Shown here piece by piece: positions 50,330 through 58,452 of a DNA stretch of 64,000 nucleotides. Below the pieces are notes generated by a model. The model did no database searches and was not told the DNA's origin. It saw only the letters and a program-made list of their open reading frames with translations. A program made the translations under genes and the position numbers. Source of the DNA: Gordonibacter sp. 28C. Its GTDB lineage: Bacteria; Actinomycetota; Coriobacteriia; Coriobacteriales; Eggerthellaceae. How positions within the stretch are numbered: position 1 is the first letter of the stretch; each line of letters starts with the position of its first letter. The stretch spans positions 46,551 to 110,550 of the forward strand of contig NZ_PPTR01000013.1 of NCBI RefSeq assembly GCF_003339845.1, read 5' to 3'.

Positions 50330-50424
50330 CAAAGCCCGGGAACAAGTCCCGGGCCCCATAATACCTGCGCCGCCCGACCTGGATGGTGAAGCCCCATAAG
50401 CCGCCGTCCTGGGCACCGCCGGTG
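50330..50424 (-). ncRNA. Candidate small RNA with own promoter and terminator
   Basis: On the minus strand a perfect TATAAT (50431-50436), set in the palindrome TCGTATAATACGA, is followed by about 95 bases and a terminator hairpin (arms 50334-50341 and 50347-50354, GCCCGGGA type) ending in CTTTGC. The body has two similar segments, each with GGCGGC followed by TATGGGG. It does not match SRP RNA, 6S RNA or RNase P as I know them. No protein frame fits. Identity unknown. Confidence 0.5.
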
Positions 50425-50521
50425 ATTCGTATTATACGAGGCGCGCAGCCCGTGCGCAACATGGTTGATCTTGCATTTCGTCCGGCTTCCAGCGGTTCGC
50501 ACAGGGGCTTCGCAAGCTCCT

Positions 50522-51136
50522 TTACCTAATGAAGTTCGTCATCACCTTCGGCTCCACGTCGGGGGCGGGCACGCTTGCCGTCGCCTTCAGCAGCCAGGCC
50601 ATGTTCCGGCCCAGCACGCGCATGATCTGCAGGCCCTCTTCGTCTTGCCGCACGTCCTCGGCGCTCTTGCCGTGCACCATGGGCCAGTAGTTCGACGACA
50701 CCACGGGCATGCAGTTGATCTGGAAGTACTTGTTCACTTGGTCGATGGCCGGCGTCGTGCCCGCGCGGCGTGCGGAGGCCACGGCCGCCGCGGGCTTGAA
50801 GCGCAGGTTGGCCGAGGCGGCGTAGAACATGCGGTCGAGCACGGCCAGCAGGGCGCCGTTCGCGCCGGCGTAGTACACGGGCGTTCCCACCACGATGCCG
50901 TCGGCGGCCTCCGCCTTCTCGATAAGGCCGTTCACCACGTCGTCGCGGAAGATGCAGCGATGGTCGCCGCACTTGGCGCAGCCGCCGCAGCCGATGCATC
51001 CGCGAATGGGGTCGCGGCCTACCCAGGCCATCTCGGTCTCCACGCCTTCGACCGCGAGAGCGCCCGCCACCTCGGCGAGCGCGGTGTGCGTGCAGCGTTC
51101 TTCGTTCGGGCTTCCGTTGATCAGCAGAACCTTCAT
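50522..51136 (-). CDS. NADPH-dependent FMN reductase / iron-sulfur flavoprotein-like
   Basis: A 204-residue flavodoxin-fold protein. The FMN phosphate loop is LINGSPNEERCTHTALAEV, and VVGTPVYYAGANGALLAVLDR is the second flavin-binding segment. Between them is a cysteine group, GCIGCGGCAKCGDHRC, typical of multimeric flavin reductases where it can bind a cluster or be structural. The physiological partner is unknown. The start Met-Lys-Val is used; an ATG two codons upstream is equally near AGAGG. Confidence 0.88.
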   Translation of the reverse strand: MKVLLINGSPNEERCTHTALAEVAGALAVEGVETEMAWVGRDPIRGCIGCGGCAKCGDHRCIFRDDVVNGLIEKAEAADGIVVGTPVYYAGANGALLAVLDRMFYAASANLRFKPAAAVASARRAGTTPAIDQVNKYFQINCMPVVSSNYWPMVHGKSAEDVRQDEEGLQIMRVLGRNMAWLLKATASVPAPDVEPKVMTNFIR

Positions 51137-51243
51137 GGGCATGCCATCCTCTCGTCTTCGACGCTTCCGTTTCTCTCGCATCCCAGATTAGCAGAAACTA
51201 TGGCAGCCCGGTGCCGACTGCAAACAACGAACGAACCCTACGC

Positions 51244-51249
51244 TATACT
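51244..51249 (+). promoter_or_regulatory. -10 element directly at the murI start (leaderless transcript)
   Basis: TATACT ends six bases before the ATG of murI, so transcription would begin at or beside the start codon. No ribosome site precedes that ATG, which supports a leaderless mRNA. Confidence 0.45.
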
Positions 51250-51255
51250 GGCCGT

Positions 51256-52188
51256 ATGGACGACATGCATACAAACCCCCTCCCGCCGGAAACGGAAACG
51301 ACGCAAAAGCCCCTGGCGAGCGCCCCGCGCACCTTCGACGATGCGCCCATCGGCGTGTTCGACTCGGGCTTCGGCGGCCTCACGGTGGCGCGCGAACTGG
51401 CGAAGGCACTTCCGAGCGAATCCATCGTGTATTTGGGCGACTCGGCGCGCTGCCCCTACGGCCCGCGCACGCTGCAGGAGGTCGACGGCTTCGTGCAGCA
51501 GATCGGCGGCTGGCTGGTGGAGCGCGGCGTGAAGATGATCGTCATCGCCTGCAACACCGCCACGGCGGCAGGTCTCGCGCATGCGCAGCGGACGTTCCCC
51601 GTGCCGGTCATCGGCGTGGTGGAGCCGGGCGCGCGGGCGGCTGCCATGGCCACGAGGAACAACCGCGTGGGCGTCATCGCCACGAAGGGCACGGTGGAGT
51701 CGAACGCCTACACGTCGGCCATCCGCCATCTTGACGCGGGCATCACCGTGTTCTCCACGGCCACGCCGCGCTTCGTGGAGATAGCCGAGCAGGGCATCCG
51801 CATGGCGGAAGGCCCGCTGGAGAACTACACGTCGCTCGCCTCGAAGGTCTACATCCGCCCGGCGTTCGAGGAGATCGCCCGCGAGTACCTGGAGCCGCTG
51901 CGTCGCGCGGGCGTGGACACGCTCGTGCTGGGCTGCACGCACTTTCCGCTGCTCAAGGCGCTCATCGGCGGCGTCATGGGGCGCGAGGTGGAGCTCATAT
52001 CGTCGTCGACGGAGGCCGCGCGCGACGTGGCCGAGATCCTCGGGCGCCGCGGCGCCTACGCGCGCGACGGCCACGAGGCGCGCTACGAGTTCTTCACGAC
52101 GGGCGACGACGTGGAGGAGTTCCGCAGCTTCGGCAGCCGCGTGTTCCGCGAGCCCATCGACACGGTGGCGCACGTCGACCTGGCTTGA
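51256..52188 (+). CDS. murI: Glutamate racemase
   Basis: A 310-residue enzyme making D-glutamate for peptidoglycan. The motifs are complete: IGVFDSGFGGLTVARELAK, the first catalytic cysteine in IACNTATAAG, and the second in LGCTHFPLLK. A 35-residue extension at the N-terminus precedes the family start. There is no ribosome site before the ATG, but a -10 element abuts it. It is 55 bases from rdgB, and the two are probably co-transcribed. Confidence 0.96.
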   Translation: MDDMHTNPLPPETETTQKPLASAPRTFDDAPIGVFDSGFGGLTVARELAKALPSESIVYLGDSARCPYGPRTLQEVDGFVQQIGGWLVERGVKMIVIACNTATAAGLAHAQRTFPVPVIGVVEPGARAAAMATRNNRVGVIATKGTVESNAYTSAIRHLDAGITVFSTATPRFVEIAEQGIRMAEGPLENYTSLASKVYIRPAFEEIAREYLEPLRRAGVDTLVLGCTHFPLLKALIGGVMGREVELISSSTEAARDVAEILGRRGAYARDGHEARYEFFTTGDDVEEFRSFGSRVFREPIDTVAHVDLA

Positions 52189-52243
52189 GAACGGCGCGGC
52201 GCAGGGCCGCTGGCAAGACGTATCGAGGGAAGGGAAGACCTGC

Positions 52244-52849
52244 ATGAAAACGGTGGTGCTGGCCACGAACAACGCGCACAAGGTTTCCGAGATAGCCACG
52301 GCGCTCGATTTCCCCGGATGGGAGTTTCGCACGCTGCGGGAGCTGGGCATCGAGTCGGACCCGGCGGAGGACGCCGACACGTTCGAGGGCAACGCGCGCA
52401 TCAAGGCCCGCGCGGCGCACGAGGCGTCCGGCGGGCTCGCGGCGCTGGCCGACGACTCCGGCTTGGAAGTGGACGCGCTCGACGGCGCGCCCGGCGTGCA
52501 TTCGGCGCGCTACGCCGGCGAGCCGTGCGACGACGCCGCGAACAACGCCAAGCTGCTGGCCGCGTTGGCCGACGTGCCGGACGCCAGTCGCGCGGCGCGC
52601 TTCGTGAGCACGCTCGTGTTCGTCGACGAGGACGGCACCGAGACCATCGCGCGCGGCACCATCGAGGGGCGTATGGGCCATGAAGAGCGTGGGAGCGAGG
52701 GCTTCGGCTACGACCCGCTGTTCCTGCCCGACGTGTTCGGGGGCGACCGCACGCTCGCCGAGGTGAGCCAGGACGAGAAGAACGCCGTCTCGCACCGCGG
52801 CAACGCCCTGCGCCAGCTGCGCGCGATGCTGGAGGGCGCCGGCGATTAG
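52244..52849 (+). CDS. rdgB: XTP/dITP pyrophosphatase (RdgB/HAM1)
   Basis: A 201-residue house-cleaning enzyme that removes non-canonical purine triphosphates. Conserved parts are LATNNAHKVSEIATAL, LADDSGLEVDALDGAPGVHS and GFGYDPLFLPD, and SHRGNALRQL near the end. Length and neighbour murI are as usual in Gram-positive bacteria. The ATG follows GAAGGGAAG. Confidence 0.95.
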   Translation: MKTVVLATNNAHKVSEIATALDFPGWEFRTLRELGIESDPAEDADTFEGNARIKARAAHEASGGLAALADDSGLEVDALDGAPGVHSARYAGEPCDDAANNAKLLAALADVPDASRAARFVSTLVFVDEDGTETIARGTIEGRMGHEERGSEGFGYDPLFLPDVFGGDRTLAEVSQDEKNAVSHRGNALRQLRAMLEGAGD

Positions 52850-52892
52850 GACGATATCGGCGAAGCCGTCATCGCAGCGGCGACGCTTCTGC

Positions 52893-52898
52893 TATAAT
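52893..52898 (+). promoter_or_regulatory. -10 element of tRNA-Pro
   Basis: A perfect TATAAT 20 bases before the tRNA 5' end; no clear -35 hexamer was found. Confidence 0.6.
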
Positions 52899-52918
52899 AC
52901 CCGTTGCTGATTCGGCGT

Positions 52919-52995
52919 CGGGGCGTGGCGCAGCTTGGTAGCGCGCCTGCTTTGGGAGCAGGATGCCGCAGGTTCAAATCCTGTCGCCCCGACCA
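52919..52995 (+). tRNA. tRNA-Pro (anticodon TGG)
   Basis: A 77-base tRNA. CGGGGCG pairs with CGCCCCG in the acceptor stem, the anticodon loop is TTTGGGA with anticodon TGG, the T-loop is GGTTCAAATCC, and CCA is encoded at 52993-52995. An AT-rich island begins at once after it, so it may have been the integration site. Confidence 0.96.
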
Positions 52996-53298
52996 TAAGA
53001 TGCCTCTCAGGTGACGTGTCAGCCCATTTTCTGCGTTATTCTTGCTTTACGCCCTAACGAATTTCTTTTTCTAGTTGTCGAATCCACGAATTGTAGGGTT
53101 TTGCCATGGTTCGTAGTGATCGGGTACAGAGCTGCGGTGGATGATAGCAATCTCGCAACTTCGTTCATCAGAAGTAAGCCGCGGTGCTCGTTAAGGCGAA
53201 AAACCCGATGCCTTTTAATCTCGATGGGCATTCCCAATTGAGTTTTCCGGAATTGAAAAAAAGCGGTCTAACAAAAATCGATTACCCGTCTGCTTTCC
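52996..53298. other. Left edge of the AT-rich island, no gene recognised
   Basis: This 300-base stretch after tRNA-Pro has frames of 72-76 codons on both strands, none with a ribosome site or known similarity. No second copy of the tRNA end was found in the window that would mark an attachment site. Confidence 0.45.
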
Positions 53299-54190
53299 TT
53301 AATTATCCTTTCTTGCAAACCACTGGATGTGCTCTCGGGAAAAAGCGTTTTCCGAGTCACTCACGAATTTTGCTAATGTTTCGTCAGTGACATCATCGAT
53401 CTCACAAGACGAGATAAATCCGATATCATGCGCTGCTTGATTGTATGAAGCTACAAGTTCAGAAAACCTTTTTGCCTGGATCCAAGTGAGTATCGACGTG
53501 GAAAAAGCGATTACTACGTCAACTGGAAGTTGCTTTTCATTTCCACTTGAATAGCCGAGCATCAAAAACATAATTGAGACAATCAGAGATAATACGTACA
53601 ATATCGAAAAAATGTTGTATTGCCAGCGTTTAACATTACCTTTTTTTCTGTACCATTCATACTGATCGTTCACCCTTGAGCTATCGTATAGTTTTTTGCG
53701 GTCTTCAGCTGATCTTGCTCTAAGTGAGATCATTTTATCTGGCAACTGGCAACTATTCTTATCGGGATGGAGTTTTGTTGCTAGCTCTTGATTTTGTTTG
53801 TAGAGCATATCAAGGCGATCACAAAAATCGATTTTCGCTCTTTTTTCGTCATCATATTCAAAAGGGTATGCTTTTGTTACAAAACGCCAGGATAGTGTTT
53901 TAACTGATTCTGCAAGAGCTCTTGCAGAATACCAGTGAGCCATAGTTTTGCTCACCAGTAGGTAGATTGCTATAACAAGGATGATCAATAAGGAGATTAT
54001 TTGGTAAAAAATGAGAGAAGGATGATCTTTAGAAAAAAAAAGAAAACACGGCAATAGAAACGAATAAAAACAACTGAGCTATCAAAACACCGTAATATTT
54101 ATGCTGCTCTTTAGCCGAGCATGAATCTGCGGATCGGTACAAAGCTGGGAAATCATCATATGATAATTCGAGGCTAGATTCATTTTTCAA
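53299..54190 (-). pseudogene. SLATT/DUF4231-type membrane protein, frameshifted in a homopolymer
   Basis: Two frames join at a nine-base run (A9 on the plus strand, 54033-54041). Upstream part, from a TTG at 54188-54190 behind GAGGAG: LSYDDFPALYRSADS through the start of the first helix. Downstream part: FSKDHPSLIFYQIISLLIIL, then RALAESVKTLSWRFVTKAYP, a second hydrophobic pair near RWQYNIFSILYVLSLIVSIM, and the C-terminal WIQAKRFSELVASYNQAAHD. Eight bases instead of nine in the run would give one protein of about 295 residues. SLATT proteins are predicted pore-forming effectors of nucleotide-signal immune systems. The shift may be decay, phase variation or a sequencing error. It starts 2 bases after the Nmad2-like gene. 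Confidence 0.75.
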
Positions 54191-54192
54191 AA

Positions 54193-54846
54193 CTATTCTC
54201 CTCTATATCTTTCAAATTCAGTACTAAATTTTGTTGGTCTGCCAATGATGCCGCTTGCGGGCTGCACGCCAAGCCATGATTCAAGATTGTTAATAAGATT
54301 TGAATCGGTAATTTTTTTGTAGCCACGTCCTTGGCATTCTATTTCGCTGAGATGAGGAGGGATTCTTATTGCCGATGCTCCCCAGTACCAGTATTTTTCT
54401 GCGATCAAAACGGAGTCTGCCCTTAGATCTCTTCTATAGTTTTTGATGTTTCGCTCGCCGCCAGGCAAACTATGATGCGAATTCTCCTGAATGAATTCTT
54501 GATTAGCAGCGTCAAAATGATAGATATTGTCGCCGTACTTGAACCGAGCGCTTCCGTTCATTACTGGCTTTTTACACTTAAATCTAGGATCGTTCCAGTA
54601 CTCGTTGAAAGACATTTTTTCACTGACTTGCATAGTGAATATAATCGAGTGTTTGCGAATCGAACTTTGCGCATTTGAAGTGCAGCCAACTATCCAATCC
54701 CCAATTTTTGCTGATTTTCTAATACCTGGCTTACACGTGGCTAAGGTGCAGCATGGTGGAAAGGGATTAGGAGCAAATCCATAATCACGAGTAATGATAT
54801 AACTGAAAATTGAGGGGTTGTTAGCAGGTGGCACGTCCGTCTCCAT
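54193..54846 (-). CDS. Nmad2-like putative nucleotide-modification protein
   Basis: A 217-residue soluble protein. The block SYIITRDYGFAPNPFPPCCT, then LATCKPGIRKSAKIGDWIVG and later VSEKMSFNEYW and HHSLPGGERNIKNYRRDLR, resembles the Nmad2 domain described by comparative genomics of DNA and nucleotide modification systems. Its biochemical activity is not known to me. The first 26 bases overlap the TIR gene, so translation is coupled; the true start may be slightly later (near Pro-Ser-Ile-Phe). It is AT-rich and is the middle of a three-gene leftward operon. Confidence 0.68.
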   Translation of the reverse strand: METDVPPANNPSIFSYIITRDYGFAPNPFPPCCTLATCKPGIRKSAKIGDWIVGCTSNAQSSIRKHSIIFTMQVSEKMSFNEYWNDPRFKCKKPVMNGSARFKYGDNIYHFDAANQEFIQENSHHSLPGGERNIKNYRRDLRADSVLIAEKYWYWGASAIRIPPHLSEIECQGRGYKKITDSNLINNLESWLGVQPASGIIGRPTKFSTEFERYRGE

Positions 54847-55282
54847 CGAAAAGCTTCAGTGTTCCATCACTGTTTTCGAAGACGGAATTCCCGTTGATTG
54901 CATCTAGGATGCTTTTCGAATTCCATGAGGCAATTGAATTGCTGTATAGTTCAATTGCCTCGGGAAGAATAGCATTTTCTACGCCTGGCAGATATACGCC
55001 AACTATATTTTTCCCATGCTTAAGAGCGTATTCTATCTCCCAAGATACCCAGTCGCGTGTATGCGTATCTTCTCCAATTAACACAACTACAGTTCCAGCC
55101 CAATCTATTGACGACCGTATAAGGCTTTTGATGTATTCAGGATTGTGCGCGGCATTAGGGTCTTCTTTAGTTAATGAGCTGTCTCGAACCGTGTACTTAT
55201 CTCCTATAAGGGCTTTAAAGTCATCGATGTAATTTTCATCGTCTCCCGAATGTGCAATAAAAATATTTATCATTTCACTCAT
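54821..55282 (-). CDS. TIR-like (MTH538/ThsB type) domain protein
   Basis: A 153-residue single-domain protein. It has the TIR-like fold of the MTH538/Thoeris ThsB group: INIFIAHSGDDENYIDDFKA, VVVLIGEDTHTRDWVSWEIE (the last Glu is the candidate catalytic residue) and a strand NIVGVYLPG. Proteins of this kind either degrade NAD or make cyclic ADP-ribose-type signals on infection. The start Met-Ser-Glu-Met follows TAGGAGC. As first gene of the leftward operon with the Nmad2-like and SLATT genes, it could be a sensor that signals to the membrane protein. Direct NAD depletion is the alternative. Confidence 0.8.
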   Translation of the reverse strand: MSEMINIFIAHSGDDENYIDDFKALIGDKYTVRDSSLTKEDPNAAHNPEYIKSLIRSSIDWAGTVVVLIGEDTHTRDWVSWEIEYALKHGKNIVGVYLPGVENAILPEAIELYSNSIASWNSKSILDAINGNSVFENSDGTLKLFDGDGRATC

Positions 55283-55309
55283 ATATGTGCTCCTAGAAAT
55301 TGAAAACAC

Positions 55310-55322
55310 TATAATGATTATA
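55310..55322. promoter_or_regulatory. Back-to-back -10 elements of the divergent island operons
   Basis: TATAAT at 55310-55315 (plus) and TATAAT at 55317-55322 (minus) lie side by side in a gap of only 65 bases between the TIR and thymidylate-synthase-like genes. This ties expression of both operons together. Confidence 0.6.
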
Positions 55323-55347
55323 TCACTGCATATCGTTTGGAGGATTT

Positions 55348-56952
55348 ATGAAAAAAACTCCAGTCTTTGCTTATCGGAATATAAATGACGCTCTTCCTGA
55401 TTTATTAAACGAATTATTAGTAGAAGGTGCGGAAGTTGATAGTCGAAATGGGAAAACTTTGGAGATAGCACCAATAGTTTTTTCGCTCTCAAATCCATTA
55501 GAACGATACATGGTCTTGCCATGCAGGCGAAATAATGTCTTTTCTACCATTGCGGAGACGATGTGGGTGCTGGCCGGTAGAGACGATCTTAAATATATTG
55601 CGAACTATTTAAAGAGGGCGGCTGATTATTCTGATGACAATAAGTCTTGGCGTGGTGCATATGGCCCAAGGTTGATTAACTGGGGTGGCGTTAATCAACT
55701 TTTTGAGGCGTATCGCCTTTTACGAGAAGACGGGAATACGAGAAGGGCGGTAATGTCGCTTTTTGATCCCGCGCATGATTTCGTTAATAGCAAAGATATA
55801 CCTTGTAACAATTGGATTCATTTCCTGATTAGAGATAACCATCTTGATATGAGAGTCGTTATTCGATCGAATGATGCCATATGGGGTCTTTCCGGAATAA
55901 ATGTTTTCGAGTGGAGCGTTATTCTGGAGATAATGTCTTACTGGTTGGCTATACCTGTAGGAAATCTTACTTTCTTTATTTCGTCTTTGCACTTGTATTC
56001 GGAACACTATAGCCGGGCTCATGCTATTGTTGATAATGCTCCTATGAAAAACCTGTATGATTTGAATTTGAAAAGAGCAGAGTTCCGTACATCCGTAGAT
56101 GACTTTGACGATACTGTTGCATATTGGTTCGACTTGGAGGAGAAGATTCGATTAAGTATCGATTGCAGCAAAGAGATCGAGTCTTTTCCGGATCCTCTGT
56201 TTAAGTCTTTTCTCCAAATGTTGGAGATGTACTGGATTCGCAGCCGTACAGAGAATGATATCGAGTTAAAGAAATGCATTGGCAAAATTACTGGAAGTGA
56301 TTCCGAAGTAGTCGTTAAGGAGTACTTCTCAAGAAATGAAAGCCCGGAGTATCTAAAGAAAACGCTAGGGGAAACCGATAGAGAAGTTGCAGGTAATAAA
56401 TTAAAGAGCGCCATAATTGAATTGCACAAGGAGAAAGACAACGATTATGGACATAGTTGGAAAAGGCGCGGAGAGGCGGCGATTCTTGAGAATATAGGAC
56501 GTAAGGTTGATCGAATTGAGCACAGTCTCACACACGAATTCAGAAATGGTGAAACCTTGCTCGATACAGGGATAGATTTATTAGTTTATAGCCTAAAGTA
56601 TAAAACATATCTATTTGACCAAAAAGGATGGCTCAACTACGTACCAAATTTTCTTCCGGCATCGAATTCGTATAGCGACAATACTAGCGCTTTCGAGATT
56701 TGCTTGCGCAGAATGGTCTTTCGTCAGCCTAAAAAGGAACTTGAGGAAGTCGGCGGAGAATTAGTGTCAAAATTTGAATTATTATATAATTATCAGGATA
56801 ATCTTAACTCAAACAATGCAAAGAAATCAAAAATATTAGATTCCTTTATTGAGATGAGTTCGGAATTCGTAGTTGCAGCTTGCCTTAGGTTCCCATTCGA
56901 GTGCCGTTCGTTTATTGCAAAGCATAGTGTTTCAGTTGTTTCTGAGGAGTAG
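55348..56952 (+). CDS. Thymidylate-synthase-like protein with Nmad1-like C-terminal domain
   Basis: A 534-residue protein. Residues 1-260 follow the thymidylate synthase/dNMP hydroxymethylase fold: TIAETMWVLAGR, WRGAYGPRL, the phosphate-binding TRRAV (131-135), catalytic Cys153 in IPCNNW, RSND (173-176) and HLY (215-217). Asn185 (in GINVF) matches the asparagine that selects uracil over cytosine, so dUMP is the likelier substrate. Residues 345-425 contain NDYGHSW, RKVDRIE and DTGIDLLVYSLKY, like the Nmad1/DUF1599 helical domain. Length is twice a normal ThyA, so it is not housekeeping. A 5-modified dUMP product is inferred. GGAGG precedes the ATG. Confidence 0.82.
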   Translation: MKKTPVFAYRNINDALPDLLNELLVEGAEVDSRNGKTLEIAPIVFSLSNPLERYMVLPCRRNNVFSTIAETMWVLAGRDDLKYIANYLKRAADYSDDNKSWRGAYGPRLINWGGVNQLFEAYRLLREDGNTRRAVMSLFDPAHDFVNSKDIPCNNWIHFLIRDNHLDMRVVIRSNDAIWGLSGINVFEWSVILEIMSYWLAIPVGNLTFFISSLHLYSEHYSRAHAIVDNAPMKNLYDLNLKRAEFRTSVDDFDDTVAYWFDLEEKIRLSIDCSKEIESFPDPLFKSFLQMLEMYWIRSRTENDIELKKCIGKITGSDSEVVVKEYFSRNESPEYLKKTLGETDREVAGNKLKSAIIELHKEKDNDYGHSWKRRGEAAILENIGRKVDRIEHSLTHEFRNGETLLDTGIDLLVYSLKYKTYLFDQKGWLNYVPNFLPASNSYSDNTSAFEICLRRMVFRQPKKELEEVGGELVSKFELLYNYQDNLNSNNAKKSKILDSFIEMSSEFVVAACLRFPFECRSFIAKHSVSVVSEE

Positions 56953-56955
56953 TCT

Positions 56956-57948
56956 GTGAAACCAAAACCAAGAACTGAAGTATACAGCTACTACTGGAAA
57001 TTCGCACACGAAAGAATGCAGATCTTTTACAACAGAATGAATGGAGACAAGTTTCCGTGGACCGATGACCCCATTCTTCAGCAGTATAAGTTTTGCAATG
57101 CATATCGCGTATGCGACCGCGTAAGCCAGTATCTAGTCAGAAACATTTGTTATCGAGAAAATATTGACAGTGAAAAAGATCTTCTGTTTCAAATTGTTGC
57201 ATTTCGAATCTTTAGTAGGATTGAAACGTGGCAAGAGTTAATCGTTCTACTGGGGCACCAGCCCACGCTAGATGATTTAAAAAACGATCTATTTGAGTCT
57301 GCACTGATCCAAATACGAAATACTTATGGAAAACTCTATACGGGCGCTTTTATTCTTTGTGCTAATGATGCGTATGGAAGAAGGGCCAAACATCTGAACC
57401 ATGTAAGTTTGCTAAAAGACATGTTTTTCAATAATAATTTGTATGATCGGATTAAAGAGGCACGAAGCCTAGAATCGATTTATAGAATAATACACGAGTT
57501 TCCTCTGATGGGGGACTTTATGTCTTATCAGATTGCGATCGACATAAATTATAGCGAACTAGTTAATTTTTCGGAAAACGATTTTACACAGGCTGGCCCC
57601 GGTGCACAGAGAGGCATTGCGAAGGTCTTTGCTGACACCCGGGGAATGACGGCGACAGAAGTTATTATGTGGATGACCGAGCATCAAAAAGAGGAGTTCA
57701 ATCGATTAGGATATCCTTTTGAAGGATTGTTCGGTAGGCCACTTCATGCAATTGATTGCCAGAACCTCTTTTGTGAAGTAGACAAGTACTGTCGGGTGGC
57801 GTTTCCAGAGGTAGTAAGCAACAGGAAAAGAATAAAAACAAAATTTCGTGAAACCTCCGAACCTATAGATTTTTTCTTTCCTCCTAAATGGGAATTACCC
57901 ATTATGCAACATGGGCAAACTAGCATCGGTAGTACGCATACTGTGTAA
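56956..57948 (+). CDS. Protein resembling alpha-glutamyl/putrescinyl-thymine pyrophosphorylase or 5-hmU DNA kinase helical domain
   Basis: A 330-residue helical protein, 3 bases after the thymidylate-synthase-like gene. Residues 10-65 read YYWKFAHERMQIFYNRMNG, then PWTDDPILQQYKFCNAYRVCDRVSQYL. That pattern is the hallmark, as I recall it, of the aGPT-Pplase/HMUDK family, known from phages that hypermodify thymine via 5-hydroxymethyl-dU. A later GPGAQRGIAKVF and HAIDCQNLFCEVDKY are also typical of that family. In phages these enzymes activate hydroxymethyl-uracil with pyrophosphate. Together with the upstream enzyme this makes a two-step modified-pyrimidine route. Its use in defence signalling is inferred. 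Confidence 0.72.
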   Translation: MKPKPRTEVYSYYWKFAHERMQIFYNRMNGDKFPWTDDPILQQYKFCNAYRVCDRVSQYLVRNICYRENIDSEKDLLFQIVAFRIFSRIETWQELIVLLGHQPTLDDLKNDLFESALIQIRNTYGKLYTGAFILCANDAYGRRAKHLNHVSLLKDMFFNNNLYDRIKEARSLESIYRIIHEFPLMGDFMSYQIAIDINYSELVNFSENDFTQAGPGAQRGIAKVFADTRGMTATEVIMWMTEHQKEEFNRLGYPFEGLFGRPLHAIDCQNLFCEVDKYCRVAFPEVVSNRKRIKTKFRETSEPIDFFFPPKWELPIMQHGQTSIGSTHTV

Positions 57949-58012
57949 GCCCTTACTTTTGTAAAAACCGCTATGGCATTTGATTGATCGTATATGCACA
58001 TTCATTTTCGTT

Positions 58013-58440
58013 CTATACAATTCCGCATGAGAACTCTAAGGATCTCATCGCCTCCTCGTAAGTCACATCCTCGAAGAGCAGGGGGCGGTGACGTTCTCGC
58101 GGTTATCGCGGTACGCGTCTTTTTTGATGATCGCTTCGAGGACGGATGGGATATGTTTGAGACGGCGAGTCCCATTTCCTCGACGGCGTGCGTGACCGCG
58201 GCCTTCATGCGCTTGCGCTGCCCTTCGGTCGCATGCTCGACCTCTAGCCCGAGGTTGACGTCTTCCGAGAATCGTGCGATGGCGTTGTGACATTTCGAGA
58301 AGTAGGTGGCTCCCTTGAACACGATCTCCGGATACTCTCGCGTGATGAGCTTTAGCGTCAGGAATATGAAGTAATCCTTGATGGCGAACGCTTCTGCGAG
58401 GACGTAGCGCTTCGCTGCCCTTGCGACGGGTTCTTCCTAT
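58013..58440 (-). pseudogene. Decayed AbiEii-type nucleotidyltransferase toxin
   Basis: Pieces of an AbiEii-like toxin lie in different frames: AEAFAIKDYFIFLTLKLITR, IVFKGATYFSKCHNAIARFS, EDVNLGLEVEH (the nucleotidyltransferase core), then after another shift LLFEDVTYEEAMRSLEFSC at the end. A frameshift near 58430 separates the start, and a second lies after about 58150. Total length is also short for the family. The gene is inactive. Confidence 0.72.
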
Positions 58441-58452
58441 TCCTTTTAATTT

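Noticed and set aside
50330..50424. SRP (4.5S) RNA or 6S RNA
   Set aside because: The region lacks the GGAA tetraloop and the AGCAGC-type core of SRP RNA and is too short, without a central bubble, for 6S RNA.
55348..56952. Housekeeping thymidylate synthase
   Set aside because: It is twice the normal length, carries a second Nmad1-like domain, has PCN rather than PCH at the active site and sits in a low-GC island with defence-like genes.
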